From positions 183,043 through 247,042 of the forward strand of contig NZ_JH376427.1 of assembly GCF_000233455.1 (NCBI RefSeq): a DNA stretch of 64,000 nucleotides, read 5' to 3'. This stretch comes from [Clostridium] citroniae WAL-17108. GTDB lineage: Bacteria > Bacillota > Clostridia > Lachnospirales > Lachnospiraceae. A program made the position numbers and the translations under genes. Of the stretch, positions 8,844 through 17,284 are shown in pieces; the first letter of the stretch is position 1, and every line of letters begins with the position of its first letter. The notes under the pieces are model-generated. The model saw only the letters and a program-made list of their open reading frames with translations. It was not told where the DNA came from and searched no databases.

Positions 8844-9863
8844 TCACTGTGCGTCTGCGTTTTCCTGGGTGATCAGTGTGGCCGGAGCATACATTTCCCC
8901 TTTTTCAATCTCCTCACCCTTAAAATACCGGTCCATCTGCTCATATACAATCTGGGCCATTCCCTCAAAATTCTGCTTTACCGTGGCCTTCAGGTTGGTT
9001 CCCTCTTTTACCAGGGAAATTGCCTGCTCATTCCCGTCCACACCCGTAACCAGAACCTGGCTCCGGCCTGCTTCCTGCAGCGCCTGTGTGGCTCCGATGG
9101 CCGGCTCATCCCACGCAGCCCATATGGCGGTTATGGAATCCGGGTCAGGGTTGGCAAGCAGAAGGTTTTCCACAATATCCTGGGCGTCATTGATCGGCTG
9201 TTCGGCCGGTACATGCTGCTCTGTGATAAGTGTAATGTCCGGGTACTCCTTGATCAGATCATCAAATGCCTCACAGCGCTTTACAACTCCCGGATGAGGC
9301 CTGTGTGTGAGGGCGATCACGGTTCCCTTTCCTCCCATCAGGTCATCAAACAGATATTTCACGATCAGCTCTCCCATCTGGTAATTATCACTGGTCGCAT
9401 TCACCTGCATTCCCTCAATAAATCCGCTGTCACATCCAAACACAGGGATCTCCGACTCAAATACGTCCTGAAGCTGGTTTGAAAGCTGCCCCGGGTCCGC
9501 GCTTACCAGCACGATCCCGTCCGTCCCCGCTGAGACCACATCTTCCAGTCTGCTGGCCAGCTGGGAGAAATCGTTGTTTGTGTTGATCACAGACACCTCC
9601 GCCCCTGCATCTGTCAGCTTTTGTTCTATGTACTCAACCATCTGGTTGGTGGTCACCGAACCAAGATAAGGGGTCATCAGGGATATACTCTTTCCCTGCA
9701 ATCCGGCTGCATCACCGGCCTTCTCCTTCTCTGTTTCCTTCTCTGTTTCCTTTCCGGCTTCCTTGCCGGTATCACTGCCCCTCTGTGTGGAAGCGCTGCA
9801 CCCTGCCACTGCCCCTGCCATCATTGCTGCCGCCAGTATGGCTAACATTTTCTTGATTTTCAT
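8844..9863 (-). CDS. Periplasmic-type sugar-binding lipoprotein (RbsB family)
   Basis: From the ATG at 9861-9863 (GGAGG 7 bases upstream; the frame opens six codons earlier) the protein is 339 residues with a lipoprotein signal ending VAGC, Cys22 being the lipid anchor. A Glu/Lys-rich linker precedes two Rossmann-like lobes of the type 1 sugar-binding fold (SLMTPYLGSVTTNQMVEYIEQ, GIVLVSADPGQLSNQL, AIWAAWDEPAIGATQAL). It captures a sugar outside the cell for the ABC importer encoded downstream. It starts 14 bases after the SorC gene ends, so regulator and transporter share a transcript. Confidence 0.92.
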   Translation of the reverse strand: MKIKKMLAILAAAMMAGAVAGCSASTQRGSDTGKEAGKETEKETEKEKAGDAAGLQGKSISLMTPYLGSVTTNQMVEYIEQKLTDAGAEVSVINTNNDFSQLASRLEDVVSAGTDGIVLVSADPGQLSNQLQDVFESEIPVFGCDSGFIEGMQVNATSDNYQMGELIVKYLFDDLMGGKGTVIALTHRPHPGVVKRCEAFDDLIKEYPDITLITEQHVPAEQPINDAQDIVENLLLANPDPDSITAIWAAWDEPAIGATQALQEAGRSQVLVTGVDGNEQAISLVKEGTNLKATVKQNFEGMAQIVYEQMDRYFKGEEIEKGEMYAPATLITQENADAQ

Positions 9864-9877
9864 GATTCTTCCTCCCA

Positions 9878-10810
9878 TCATATCTGCTTTGCTGTTTCCA
9901 GGTCCGTTACCAGAATATCTATCTTACCGCTTTTCAGTGCAGCCTTAATGGCCTCAACTTTGGAATCTCCAATGGCTGCAGCTATGATCCTGCTTTTCTT
10001 TAAATCCTTAAGGGACTGCCCAATGGAGCGCTCCAGGATCTCCTGCCCCACCTCGCATCCGTCTTTGTCTAGGTAGGAACTGCACACAGAAGCAACCGCC
10101 CCCTGTCTTCTAAGCTCATCCACATCCTGTTTTCTGAGACTGCCCAGCTGGATATTGGTGGCTCCCTCGCTCAGGTTACCGATCCCCACCAGGGCTATGT
10201 CAACCTTTTTCCCGGCCTCCAGTACCTTGGCTATGGACTCCTCCTTTCTTAAGGACACAGCCAGGTTAAGATCCGATACCACAGCCGGTGCGTTAAGATT
10301 CAACGCACTTGTTCCATGCAGGTCCGCCAGCTTCTGAGCCAGGGTATCCGCGTGGATACTCATATTGGTGGTGGATATCCCACCGGCAAGGGGGACCACC
10401 AGCTTCAGCTTCTTGGGCGACTGTTCCATGGCATCGATCATGGCCTTGCAGGTATACCCGCTCATGACCCCCACCCTGGCATCCTGGGGAATGTAATCCT
10501 CCACTAATCTGGACGCCTCCTTTGCAAAGGACTGCATCCTGTTTTCCCCTTCTCCGCAGGTGCTGTCAACAACCAGAGCATCCCTGATGCCAAAGCACTT
10601 GATCAGCCGGTTCTCCAGTTCCGTCTCCCTGACATAAGGATTGGAGATGGAAATGTTCACAATCCCCGTCTCCTTAGCCGCTGTGATCAAACGGCAGATC
10701 TGGGGCCGGGATATGCCGAGAATGGCTGATATCTCCTTCTGGCTTTTGTTTTGGATATAATATAATTCGCATACCTTGATCATTAAACGTTTATTATTCA
10801 TTGTCCCCAT
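9878..10810 (-). CDS. SorC/DeoR-type sugar-binding transcriptional regulator
   Basis: The 310-residue protein has an N-terminal helix-turn-helix (SQKEISAILGISRPQICRLI, about residues 24-43) and a C-terminal sugar-phosphate-binding domain of the SorC family (GVMSGYTCKAMIDAM, LNLNAPAVVSD, LVGIGNL). Such proteins are tetrameric repressors or activators released by a phosphorylated sugar. It is the first gene of the operon and is likely autoregulated: two copies of the palindrome TGAAATTAATTTCA flank its promoter. The ATG at 10808-10810 has GAGG 7 bases upstream. The set of SorC regulator, Rbs-type ABC importer and FGGY kinase resembles the lsr (AI-2) system, but LsrD, LsrF and LsrG are absent. 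Confidence 0.9.
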   Translation of the reverse strand: MGTMNNKRLMIKVCELYYIQNKSQKEISAILGISRPQICRLITAAKETGIVNISISNPYVRETELENRLIKCFGIRDALVVDSTCGEGENRMQSFAKEASRLVEDYIPQDARVGVMSGYTCKAMIDAMEQSPKKLKLVVPLAGGISTTNMSIHADTLAQKLADLHGTSALNLNAPAVVSDLNLAVSLRKEESIAKVLEAGKKVDIALVGIGNLSEGATNIQLGSLRKQDVDELRRQGAVASVCSSYLDKDGCEVGQEILERSIGQSLKDLKKSRIIAAAIGDSKVEAIKAALKSGKIDILVTDLETAKQI

Positions 10811-10823
10811 GGTGATACCTCAT

Positions 10824-10839
10824 TTGAAATTAATTTCAA
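10824..10839. promoter_or_regulatory. Palindromic operator 1 for the SorC-type regulator
   Basis: TTGAAATTAATTTCAA is a perfect 16-base palindrome between the predicted transcription start and the SorC start codon. Its 14-base core recurs at 10906-10919 on the other side of the promoter. A site here would block elongation or form a loop with the upstream copy. Confidence 0.75.
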
Positions 10840-10865
10840 TACTTGCAATATTGCTTACACTCCTT

Positions 10866-10893
10866 ATTATAGTTAATAACATCCAATTGTCAA
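10866..10893 (-). promoter_or_regulatory. Promoter of the SorC-ABC-TrpA-kinase operon
   Basis: On the minus strand a perfect TTGACA (10888-10893) and a perfect TATAAT (10866-10871) are 16 bases apart. The transcription start should be near 10859. Both palindromes TGAAATTAATTTCA flank this promoter. Confidence 0.85.
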
Positions 10894-10905
10894 TATTTCA
10901 TAAAT

Positions 10906-10919
10906 TGAAATTAATTTCA
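10906..10919. promoter_or_regulatory. Palindromic operator 2 for the SorC-type regulator
   Basis: TGAAATTAATTTCA is a perfect 14-base palindrome just upstream of the -35 box, identical to the core of the palindrome at 10824-10839. The two centres are 81 bases apart. Confidence 0.75.
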
Positions 10920-10972
10920 CTCGAATTATGGGGCATATCACACAATTTTTATCTGTATAAAAAGGGCAAAAC

Positions 10973-11018
10973 GAGACTGCCGCATCAATGATTTCCTGAT
11001 CATTGATGCGACAGCCTC
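10973..11018 (-). terminator. Intrinsic terminator of the tandem-GntR regulator gene
   Basis: A hairpin of about 20 pairs (arms begin GAGACTGCCGCATC and end GATGCGACAGCCTC, loop TTCCTG) overlaps the last bases of the gene starting at 12504. On the minus strand it is followed by a T-rich stretch (CGTTTTGCCCTTTTT). Confidence 0.8.
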
Positions 11019-12504
11019 ATGTATTTGGTCTATGAGCATCCGCAGAACGCGGCGGAACCCGAATACCCGCAACATTATGAAACTTATATTTTTCTACCAT
11101 ATGCTTCTTCATACAAACTAAAAGATAACGGTAACACTCTTCTATGTCATCTGCAAAGGAGCTCTCATTGCCTTCACTTAATTGCCGAAGCGCTAAAATG
11201 ACTTGCCTGTTGAGATGTGTAAGCGTATGTCTCTTGGACGGATAATAAGCAAAATGATGTCCCCATTCAAGAAGACGATTGGTTTCAGATAATATAACAT
11301 ATAAAGGTTCTAACGTGGTATGTTTTAAAATGGATTCAAACATATCTGCTAAATAAATGCCGCCAGGCGAAGTGAACCTGTCTGCTAACTCATCCAATTC
11401 CGCTCTAGTAAACTTCGAGGCCGCGGCTAAGGCCGCTGGGCGAATCACTAGTACCATCAGCTGCAGGGCATGAAGGTAACGTAATGCCTTTTCTACATAT
11501 CCGGAATTAAGAGCCAGCCGATGAAGTTTCGTATCATCCGGTTTTATAACTATGGTACCTTTTCCATTTAATGTCTTTACAAAGCCTCTTTGTTCCAGTT
11601 CTGACAATGCCTTTCTGACTGTGGATAAAGAGACATCATACCGGCTGGCCAGTTGCTTTTCATATGGAAGATACATTCCAACAGAATATTCCCCAAGGCC
11701 GATTTTGAGATTCAGGTCATCCACAATTTTTGAGTAGCAGTAATCTTGGCCGCGCATGGGATTCCACGAAAACGCCATGCCGGTTTGAGCCGGATATTTA
11801 GGCATCGTATCTGACAAGTATTTTAATGTGCATTCAATAGAGTCCGTGAGATTTTGATACATATTTGATAACTGGCTGTACTTTATGAAGGGATCACGGC
11901 CCTTTAAGACATCTATAATAACGCCGCTTACAGATACAGACCCCTGCAAAAAATGTTCAGCGAAATAGGGACACTCTTCTGTAAAAAAAGTAAGCTTATT
12001 GGAAAGGCAGAATGAAGAATAGAGCTCGCTGAACAGGGAATTGCCACCTATTCTTAATATATCAGATCCTAATTTACAAGTCGTACGCCATCCATCAGAG
12101 GAATTTCCCAAACGCAATACTTTTATAGCCTTTTTATAATGAGGCATTATCTCCACATCACACCCCTGCAAAGCAAAAACCAGAAGTGAAGGCAGTATTA
12201 GGGCAAAGGTCTTATATACCTGTAAAATACCTTCTCTTTGTTTTAAAATGTTGAAAACAGTATTGGACAAATCAGGCGTATCTTTTCTTAAGGCAACGAT
12301 TGGTGCAAGACGAGGCTGAATATCAACCAGACCTTCCTCCCGCAACGCATCAAGGACACGGTTAATCGTATATCTGCTTACATGGTATTGGTCGCAAAAT
12401 ATCCTTGAAGATGGCAAGGCGTTTCCGGGAAGTATCTGGCCCTCCAAAATACACTGCTTGATTTCGTTATATACAAACGTAAATTTTGTTTCTTGTGGTT
12501 TCAT
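11017..12504 (-). CDS. Transcriptional regulator with two GntR winged-helix domains
   Basis: From ATG at 12502-12504 (AGGAGG 7 bases upstream; the frame opens 26 codons earlier) the protein is 495 residues. One GntR winged helix lies near the N-terminus (ALPSSRIFCDQYHVSRYTI, then LREEGLVDIQP). A second lies in the middle (YLPYEKQLASRYDVSLSTV, then LEQRGFVKTLNGKGT). Helical, ligand-domain-like regions of about 190 and 150 residues follow each. Ordinary GntR proteins have a single winged helix, so this is unusual. The same layout recurs at 51632-53023, and both are divergent from a hybrid kinase with two receiver domains. It probably binds a composite operator in the 174-base shared gap. Effector and targets are unknown. 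Confidence 0.82.
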   Translation of the reverse strand: MKPQETKFTFVYNEIKQCILEGQILPGNALPSSRIFCDQYHVSRYTINRVLDALREEGLVDIQPRLAPIVALRKDTPDLSNTVFNILKQREGILQVYKTFALILPSLLVFALQGCDVEIMPHYKKAIKVLRLGNSSDGWRTTCKLGSDILRIGGNSLFSELYSSFCLSNKLTFFTEECPYFAEHFLQGSVSVSGVIIDVLKGRDPFIKYSQLSNMYQNLTDSIECTLKYLSDTMPKYPAQTGMAFSWNPMRGQDYCYSKIVDDLNLKIGLGEYSVGMYLPYEKQLASRYDVSLSTVRKALSELEQRGFVKTLNGKGTIVIKPDDTKLHRLALNSGYVEKALRYLHALQLMVLVIRPAALAAASKFTRAELDELADRFTSPGGIYLADMFESILKHTTLEPLYVILSETNRLLEWGHHFAYYPSKRHTLTHLNRQVILALRQLSEGNESSFADDIEECYRYLLVCMKKHMVEKYKFHNVAGIRVPPRSADAHRPNT

Positions 12505-12526
12505 AACCTGCCTCCTATCTGTCTGA

Positions 12527-12555
12527 ATTATATCATGGCAAACCATCTTTGTCAG
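12527..12555 (-). promoter_or_regulatory. Predicted promoter of the tandem-GntR gene
   Basis: On the minus strand CTGACA (12550-12555) and TATAAT (12527-12532) are separated by 17 bases, just upstream of the AGGAGG of the regulator gene. The spacer and flanks may hold regulator sites. Confidence 0.75.
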
Positions 12556-12600
12556 GATAAGATCGGGCAAACCTATTTGCACACCTTACCAATAATGATA

Positions 12601-12630
12601 TTGCCAGTATGTGAGGATAACATTTATAAT
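12601..12630 (+). promoter_or_regulatory. Predicted promoter of the hybrid kinase gene
   Basis: TTGCCA (12601-12606) and TATAAT (12625-12630) are 18 bases apart, about 50 bases before the GTG start of the kinase gene. Confidence 0.55.
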
Positions 12631-12678
12631 AAAACCGTAAAATTATTTTCTTAAGCATTCCAAGGAGAAATAAGAACA

Positions 12679-15237
12679 GTGGAAAAAAATATAAAGAAGA
12701 ATCCTACAACACGTTTTCTAATATGCAGTTTCATTGGGCTATTAATTTTTAGTATTATCATTTTTAGCCTGCTGGGATTTTATATGAGCCAAAAGAGTGA
12801 AAAAGCCGTTTACGAAATCGGAAAAATTTATATGTCTGGAATGAATGAACAAATGTCCAGACACTTTGAAACTGTCATTAAATTGCGTTTTAATCAGGTC
12901 AAAGGCATTGTTTCCGTTGTCCCAACAGATAATACCGATACAGAAAGGCTATATGATGAGCTCATTTACAGGGCACAGATCAGGGAATTTGACTATTTAG
13001 CACTGTGTTCTGCCCAGGGAGACTTTCAGCCTCTTTATGGGCAGTCAATACAGCCTCTTAACCCAAAGCCTTTTGTGGAAGCACTCCTGCAAGGGGAACA
13101 ACGCGTTGCTGTCGGCATTGATTCTGCTGGAAATGAAGTGGTATTGTTTGGCGTTGACGCCGCTTATCCCATGCGCAATGGGGATGGAAGCGCCGGCCTG
13201 ATAGCGGCCGTTCCTTTGGAATATATTACCGAATTCCTATCCTTAAAGGATGAAGGGCAGCTGATGTATTATCATATAATCAGGCCGGACGGAAGTTTTG
13301 TAATACAAAACCCCAACACTGAATTATGGTATCTCTTTGAACAACTGCAAAAGCAACTTGATTCCACGGCAAATGATTCATCTGAAGAACATTCACTTCA
13401 AAAATTTGGCGCTGCGCTAAAGGATCATAAAGAATATGCTGGAATATTTGAAGTAAACGGCGAAAAACGGCAGATCTATGGTATATCATTACCTTATTCT
13501 GAGTGGTATTTAGTATCGGTAATGCCTTACAGTATATTGGACGATACCATAAACAACCTAAGCAGCCAGCGTATGTTCATGACATTGGTGTCTTGTGCTT
13601 CCGTTTTAATCATTCTAACATTGATTTTTCTTCGGTACTTCTCCATAACACGCTCTCAGCTGCATGAATTGGAGAAGGCCCGGCAGGAGGCTCTTGAAGC
13701 GAACAAAGCCAAAAGTGAATTTTTAGCAAATATGAGCCATGACATCCGTACACCCATGAATGCAATTGTAGGCATGACTGCGATTGCCACAGCCCACATA
13801 GATGACCGGAAACAGGTACAGAATTGCCTTAGAAAAATCACATTATCGAGCAAACATCTATTAGGGCTGATCAATGATGTTTTGGATATGTCTAAAATTG
13901 AAAGCGGTAAATTAACTTTAACAACAGAGCAGATTTCACTAAAGGAAGTTGTTGAGGGAATTGTCAACATTATGCAGCCACAGGTTAAGGCAAAAAAGCA
14001 AACCTTTGACATTCATGTTGAAAATATCATAACAGAAAATGTGTGGTGCGATGGCGTACGCTTGAATCAGGTTTTGCTGAATCTCTTATCCAATGCAACT
14101 AAGTATACACCGGAGGGAGGGGCAATTCAGTTATCCTTTTCTGAAGAAACATCTCCCAAAGGAGAAAATTACGTCCGAATTCATATCAAGGTCAAGGATA
14201 ACGGAATTGGTATGTCGCCAGATTTTCTGAAAAGAATCTATGAATCCTATAGCCGTGCGGATGGAGCCAGAATACATAAAACTGAGGGTGCCGGTTTGGG
14301 GATGGCGATTACAAAGTACATTGTGGACGCGATGGAAGGAACCATCCACATACAAAGTGAGCTTGATAAAGGTACGGAGTTTCTTCTCATGTTTGATTTT
14401 GAAAAAGCAGTTACACTGGAAACGAATATGGTTCTCCCCTCTTGGAATATGCTAGTGGTGGATGATGACGAATTATTATGCAGGACGGCCATGGACACGC
14501 TAAAATCCATTGGAATAAAGGCTGAATGGACATTAAGCGGGGAAATGGCCATAGAACTGGTTAACCAACACCGCAAAAAGAGAGAGGATTATCAAATAAT
14601 TCTGTTAGATTGGAAACTTCCTGGCATGAATGGGATCCAGGTTGCAAAAGAGATACGGCGCAATTTAGGGGATGAAGTACCGATACTGCTGATTTCTGCA
14701 TATGACTGGAGTGAATTTGAAGCCGAAGCCCGGGAGGCGGGTATCAGCGGTTTTATTTCCAAACCTTTGTTTAAATCCACACTATTCCATGCGCTGAGCC
14801 AATATATGGGGATTGGAACACCAAATAACCGGACATTGAACCAGGATGTTGATCTGTCCGGGCGCCGTATCCTGCTTGCTGAGGATAATGAGCTTAACTG
14901 GGAGATTGCAAATGAACTGTTATCCGATCTGGGCGTGGAATTGGATTGGGCAGAAGACGGCCGGATATGTTTGGAGAAATTCCAAAAATCACCAGAGGGA
15001 TATTACAATGTTATTCTTATGGATATACGGATGCCGCACATGACGGGATATGAGGCTGCGCAAGCAATCCGGGAGCTGAATCATCCGGATGCCTTAACTG
15101 TTCCAATCATAGCTATGAGCGCAGATGCTTTTTCTGATGACATACAGCGTTGCTTGGGGTGCGGTATGAATGCTCATATAGCAAAGCCCATTGATGTGAA
15201 GGAATTAACTCGCTTATTAAAAAGATATTTACTATAA
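12679..15237 (+). CDS. Membrane hybrid sensor histidine kinase with two receiver domains
   Basis: The 852-residue protein has a membrane helix at about residues 12-33, an extracellular sensor region of about 260 residues (dCache-like), a second helix near 300-320, a coiled coil, a HisKA domain with H-box NMSHDIRTPMNAIVGMT (His354), a HATPase domain (N-box LLNLLSNATKYTP, G-box GAGLGMAI), and two receiver domains with phospho-acceptors Asp644 (LLDWKLPGMNG) and Asp782 (LMDIRMPHMTG). No output or HPt domain follows. The GTG start at 12679 has AGGAG 11 bases upstream. It is divergent from the tandem-GntR regulator. It should sense an extracellular ligand and pass phosphate through its own receivers to a partner not encoded next to it. 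Confidence 0.9.
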   Translation: MEKNIKKNPTTRFLICSFIGLLIFSIIIFSLLGFYMSQKSEKAVYEIGKIYMSGMNEQMSRHFETVIKLRFNQVKGIVSVVPTDNTDTERLYDELIYRAQIREFDYLALCSAQGDFQPLYGQSIQPLNPKPFVEALLQGEQRVAVGIDSAGNEVVLFGVDAAYPMRNGDGSAGLIAAVPLEYITEFLSLKDEGQLMYYHIIRPDGSFVIQNPNTELWYLFEQLQKQLDSTANDSSEEHSLQKFGAALKDHKEYAGIFEVNGEKRQIYGISLPYSEWYLVSVMPYSILDDTINNLSSQRMFMTLVSCASVLIILTLIFLRYFSITRSQLHELEKARQEALEANKAKSEFLANMSHDIRTPMNAIVGMTAIATAHIDDRKQVQNCLRKITLSSKHLLGLINDVLDMSKIESGKLTLTTEQISLKEVVEGIVNIMQPQVKAKKQTFDIHVENIITENVWCDGVRLNQVLLNLLSNATKYTPEGGAIQLSFSEETSPKGENYVRIHIKVKDNGIGMSPDFLKRIYESYSRADGARIHKTEGAGLGMAITKYIVDAMEGTIHIQSELDKGTEFLLMFDFEKAVTLETNMVLPSWNMLVVDDDELLCRTAMDTLKSIGIKAEWTLSGEMAIELVNQHRKKREDYQIILLDWKLPGMNGIQVAKEIRRNLGDEVPILLISAYDWSEFEAEAREAGISGFISKPLFKSTLFHALSQYMGIGTPNNRTLNQDVDLSGRRILLAEDNELNWEIANELLSDLGVELDWAEDGRICLEKFQKSPEGYYNVILMDIRMPHMTGYEAAQAIRELNHPDALTVPIIAMSADAFSDDIQRCLGCGMNAHIAKPIDVKELTRLLKRYLL

Positions 15238-15245
15238 ATCCAGCC

Positions 15246-15279
15246 ATAAAAGCGCGTGTCAAATGGCACGCGCTTTTAT
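15246..15279. terminator. Bidirectional intrinsic terminator
   Basis: Arms ATAAAAGCGCGTG (15246-15258) and CACGCGCTTTTAT (15267-15279) form a 13-pair stem with T-runs on both strands. It separates the hybrid kinase gene from the convergent BMP transporter operon. Confidence 0.85.
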
Positions 15280-15292
15280 GTTTACCAGAAAA

Positions 15293-16210
15293 TCAATTCT
15301 CCTTACTGTATGTAACCCCCAGCTTGGCCGGCACATTAAAGCTTTTTCTGGAAACGGTCAGCACAATTGTCAGTATATAGGGGAGTGCGATAAACAGCTC
15401 GTTGGGGAAGTTTCCGCCTCCGCCCATGGACTGCATATAGATAGCCAAAGCCTCTGCCAGACCGAACACAACCGTGCCGATCACCGCTCCCTTGGGGTTC
15501 CAGTTCCCCAGGAAACAGATGGCAAATGCAATCCATCCGCGGCCGCCGATCATGTTGGTGGTAAACATCCCAAGATACCCTACGGAGTAAAATGCGCCTG
15601 CTACTCCGCCCATCATGCCGGCCAGCAATACGGTCAGGAAACGCACCGTATTCACATTGATACCAGCCACATCCACAGCCTCAGGATTCTCTCCCGTGGA
15701 GCGGATGGTCAGTCCGATGGATGTCTTAAACAGCATAAAATAGGACACAGGTATGATCAGATACACCACATATGTCAGTATATTCTGCTGGAACAGGACC
15801 GGCCCAAGAACCGGGATCCTGCTGAGAACCGGAACGGCGATCTCCGGCAATGGGCTTATTTTCAGAGGCGCTGTAGGTACGCCGAAAAACACTCTCTGAA
15901 GGTAGGTGCAGATACCGGCTGCCAGCACGTTGATGGCAGTTCCCGTAACCACCTGGTGCTGCTTTAAATAGATACACACCACGCCGTACACAGCCGCAGC
16001 GGTCACCCCTGCCAGGATGGCGCACAGGATGCCGATGAATGCATTTCCCGTTATATAAGTTCCCACAAATCCACCCCAGGCGCCCATGAGGAAAATCCCC
16101 TCTATGGCGGTTACCATCATACCGGAACGCTCTGCGATCACCTCTGCAATGGAGCCGAAAAGCAGGGGCGTACTCATCATCAATGCCCGTTTTAATAAAC
16201 TTACGATCAT
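15293..16210 (-). CDS. BMP-type (nucleoside-like) ABC transporter permease, second subunit
   Basis: The 305-residue protein is a polytopic permease of the BPD_transp_2 family in the version paired with BMP receptors (NupQ/YufQ-like). Visible motifs are SIAEVIAERSGMMVTAIEGIFLMGAW at the start and TIRSTGENPEAVDVAGI in the middle. It forms half of the membrane channel with the larger permease encoded 6 bases upstream. It is the last gene of the operon starting with the BMP lipoprotein. Related systems import purine or other nucleosides; the substrate here is inferred only by family. Confidence 0.88.
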   Translation of the reverse strand: MIVSLLKRALMMSTPLLFGSIAEVIAERSGMMVTAIEGIFLMGAWGGFVGTYITGNAFIGILCAILAGVTAAAVYGVVCIYLKQHQVVTGTAINVLAAGICTYLQRVFFGVPTAPLKISPLPEIAVPVLSRIPVLGPVLFQQNILTYVVYLIIPVSYFMLFKTSIGLTIRSTGENPEAVDVAGINVNTVRFLTVLLAGMMGGVAGAFYSVGYLGMFTTNMIGGRGWIAFAICFLGNWNPKGAVIGTVVFGLAEALAIYMQSMGGGGNFPNELFIALPYILTIVLTVSRKSFNVPAKLGVTYSKEN

Positions 16211-16216
16211 ACAGCT

Positions 16217-17281
16217 TTACGCTCCTTTCTGCAGTTTAAGCTTCTCTCTCCTGTTCTCCAGGTAATGTCTGAAGAAATAGGAGATGATTACAAACAACAT
16301 GACAAATCCCTGCATCAGATCCACAATACTGGACGGCACGTTTACCCCCGGCATGCGGCCCATCAGATTGCCCATCACTCCCAGGGCACCAAACAGGATG
16401 GACGCAAATATAATACCGATGGGGTTTGCATTTGCCAGAATGGCGATGCCCAGACCGGCCGAACCCACGCCGCTGTTAAAATCCTGGATCAGCATGTGCT
16501 GCACCCCGTTTACCTCCGTAAATCCGGCCATACCCGCCAGGGCTCCGCTGATAAAAAATGCAATCACAAATATCTTTTTTGAATTGATGCCGGACATCCT
16601 GGCCGCGGAATCGTTGCTTCCCACTGCCCGGATGCGGTAGCCGAGAGGTGTCTTGTACAGAAGGATCCATATGCCCACAGCCACCAGAACAGCCACCACA
16701 AAACCGGCATGCAGCCTGGTCCCCTTGACAATGGTCGGCAGCCATGCGGCTCTGGTAATGGCATCTGTCTGGGGATATTCCCCCTTGGATTCCTTTAAAA
16801 AGGTGCGCAGCAGATAGTTCATCACGTTTAAAGCCACATAGGTCGACATCATGCTTACCAGGAATTCATTGGCTTTATAATGGGCTTTCAAAAAACCGAT
16901 CAATGCTCCGATCAGCCCTCCTGCCAGCGCGGTCGCCAGACATACGACCACCAGCAGGACCAGGGTGGGAACCTTTCCGTCCAATTGGAGTGACAGCGCA
17001 ATGGCCGCCACTGCTCCCATGTAAAACTGCCCCTGGGCGCCGATATTAAACAGGTTTGCCTTAAAGGTAAATGCAAATGCCAGCGCGGTAAAGATCAGGG
17101 GCGTTGCCTTGAGGAACACCTCGCCTGTGGTATATTTATCCGTGAGCATAGTGGTCACAGAGTAGGTAAATACCTCCCATGGGTTAATATGTAACAGGAG
17201 AAGCATCAGACCGCTGAGAAGCAGGCCCGCAAGGATCGCAACCGCATTGGTCACGATCATATCCCTTATCTTTGCATTCAT
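16217..17281 (-). CDS. BMP-type (nucleoside-like) ABC transporter permease, first subunit
   Basis: The 354-residue protein is the NupP/YufP-like permease: the motif FNIGAQGQFYMGAVAAI, the segment RIRAVGSNDSAARMSGI, and about ten membrane spans. ATG at 17279-17281 is 3 bases after the ATPase stop, with a G-rich ribosome site inside the end of that gene. Its extra N-terminal length relative to the second permease is usual for this pair. Confidence 0.88.
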   Translation of the reverse strand: MNAKIRDMIVTNAVAILAGLLLSGLMLLLLHINPWEVFTYSVTTMLTDKYTTGEVFLKATPLIFTALAFAFTFKANLFNIGAQGQFYMGAVAAIALSLQLDGKVPTLVLLVVVCLATALAGGLIGALIGFLKAHYKANEFLVSMMSTYVALNVMNYLLRTFLKESKGEYPQTDAITRAAWLPTIVKGTRLHAGFVVAVLVAVGIWILLYKTPLGYRIRAVGSNDSAARMSGINSKKIFVIAFFISGALAGMAGFTEVNGVQHMLIQDFNSGVGSAGLGIAILANANPIGIIFASILFGALGVMGNLMGRMPGVNVPSSIVDLMQGFVMLFVIISYFFRHYLENRREKLKLQKGA

Positions 17282-17284
17282 GCT

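Noticed and set aside
4070..10810. Autoinducer-2 (lsr) operon
   Set aside because: Gene types are similar but LsrF, LsrG and the second permease are missing and no AI-2-specific motif could be identified.
15263..15967. Open frame of 234 codons on the plus strand
   Set aside because: It is antisense to the BMP permease and starts inside the terminator stem.
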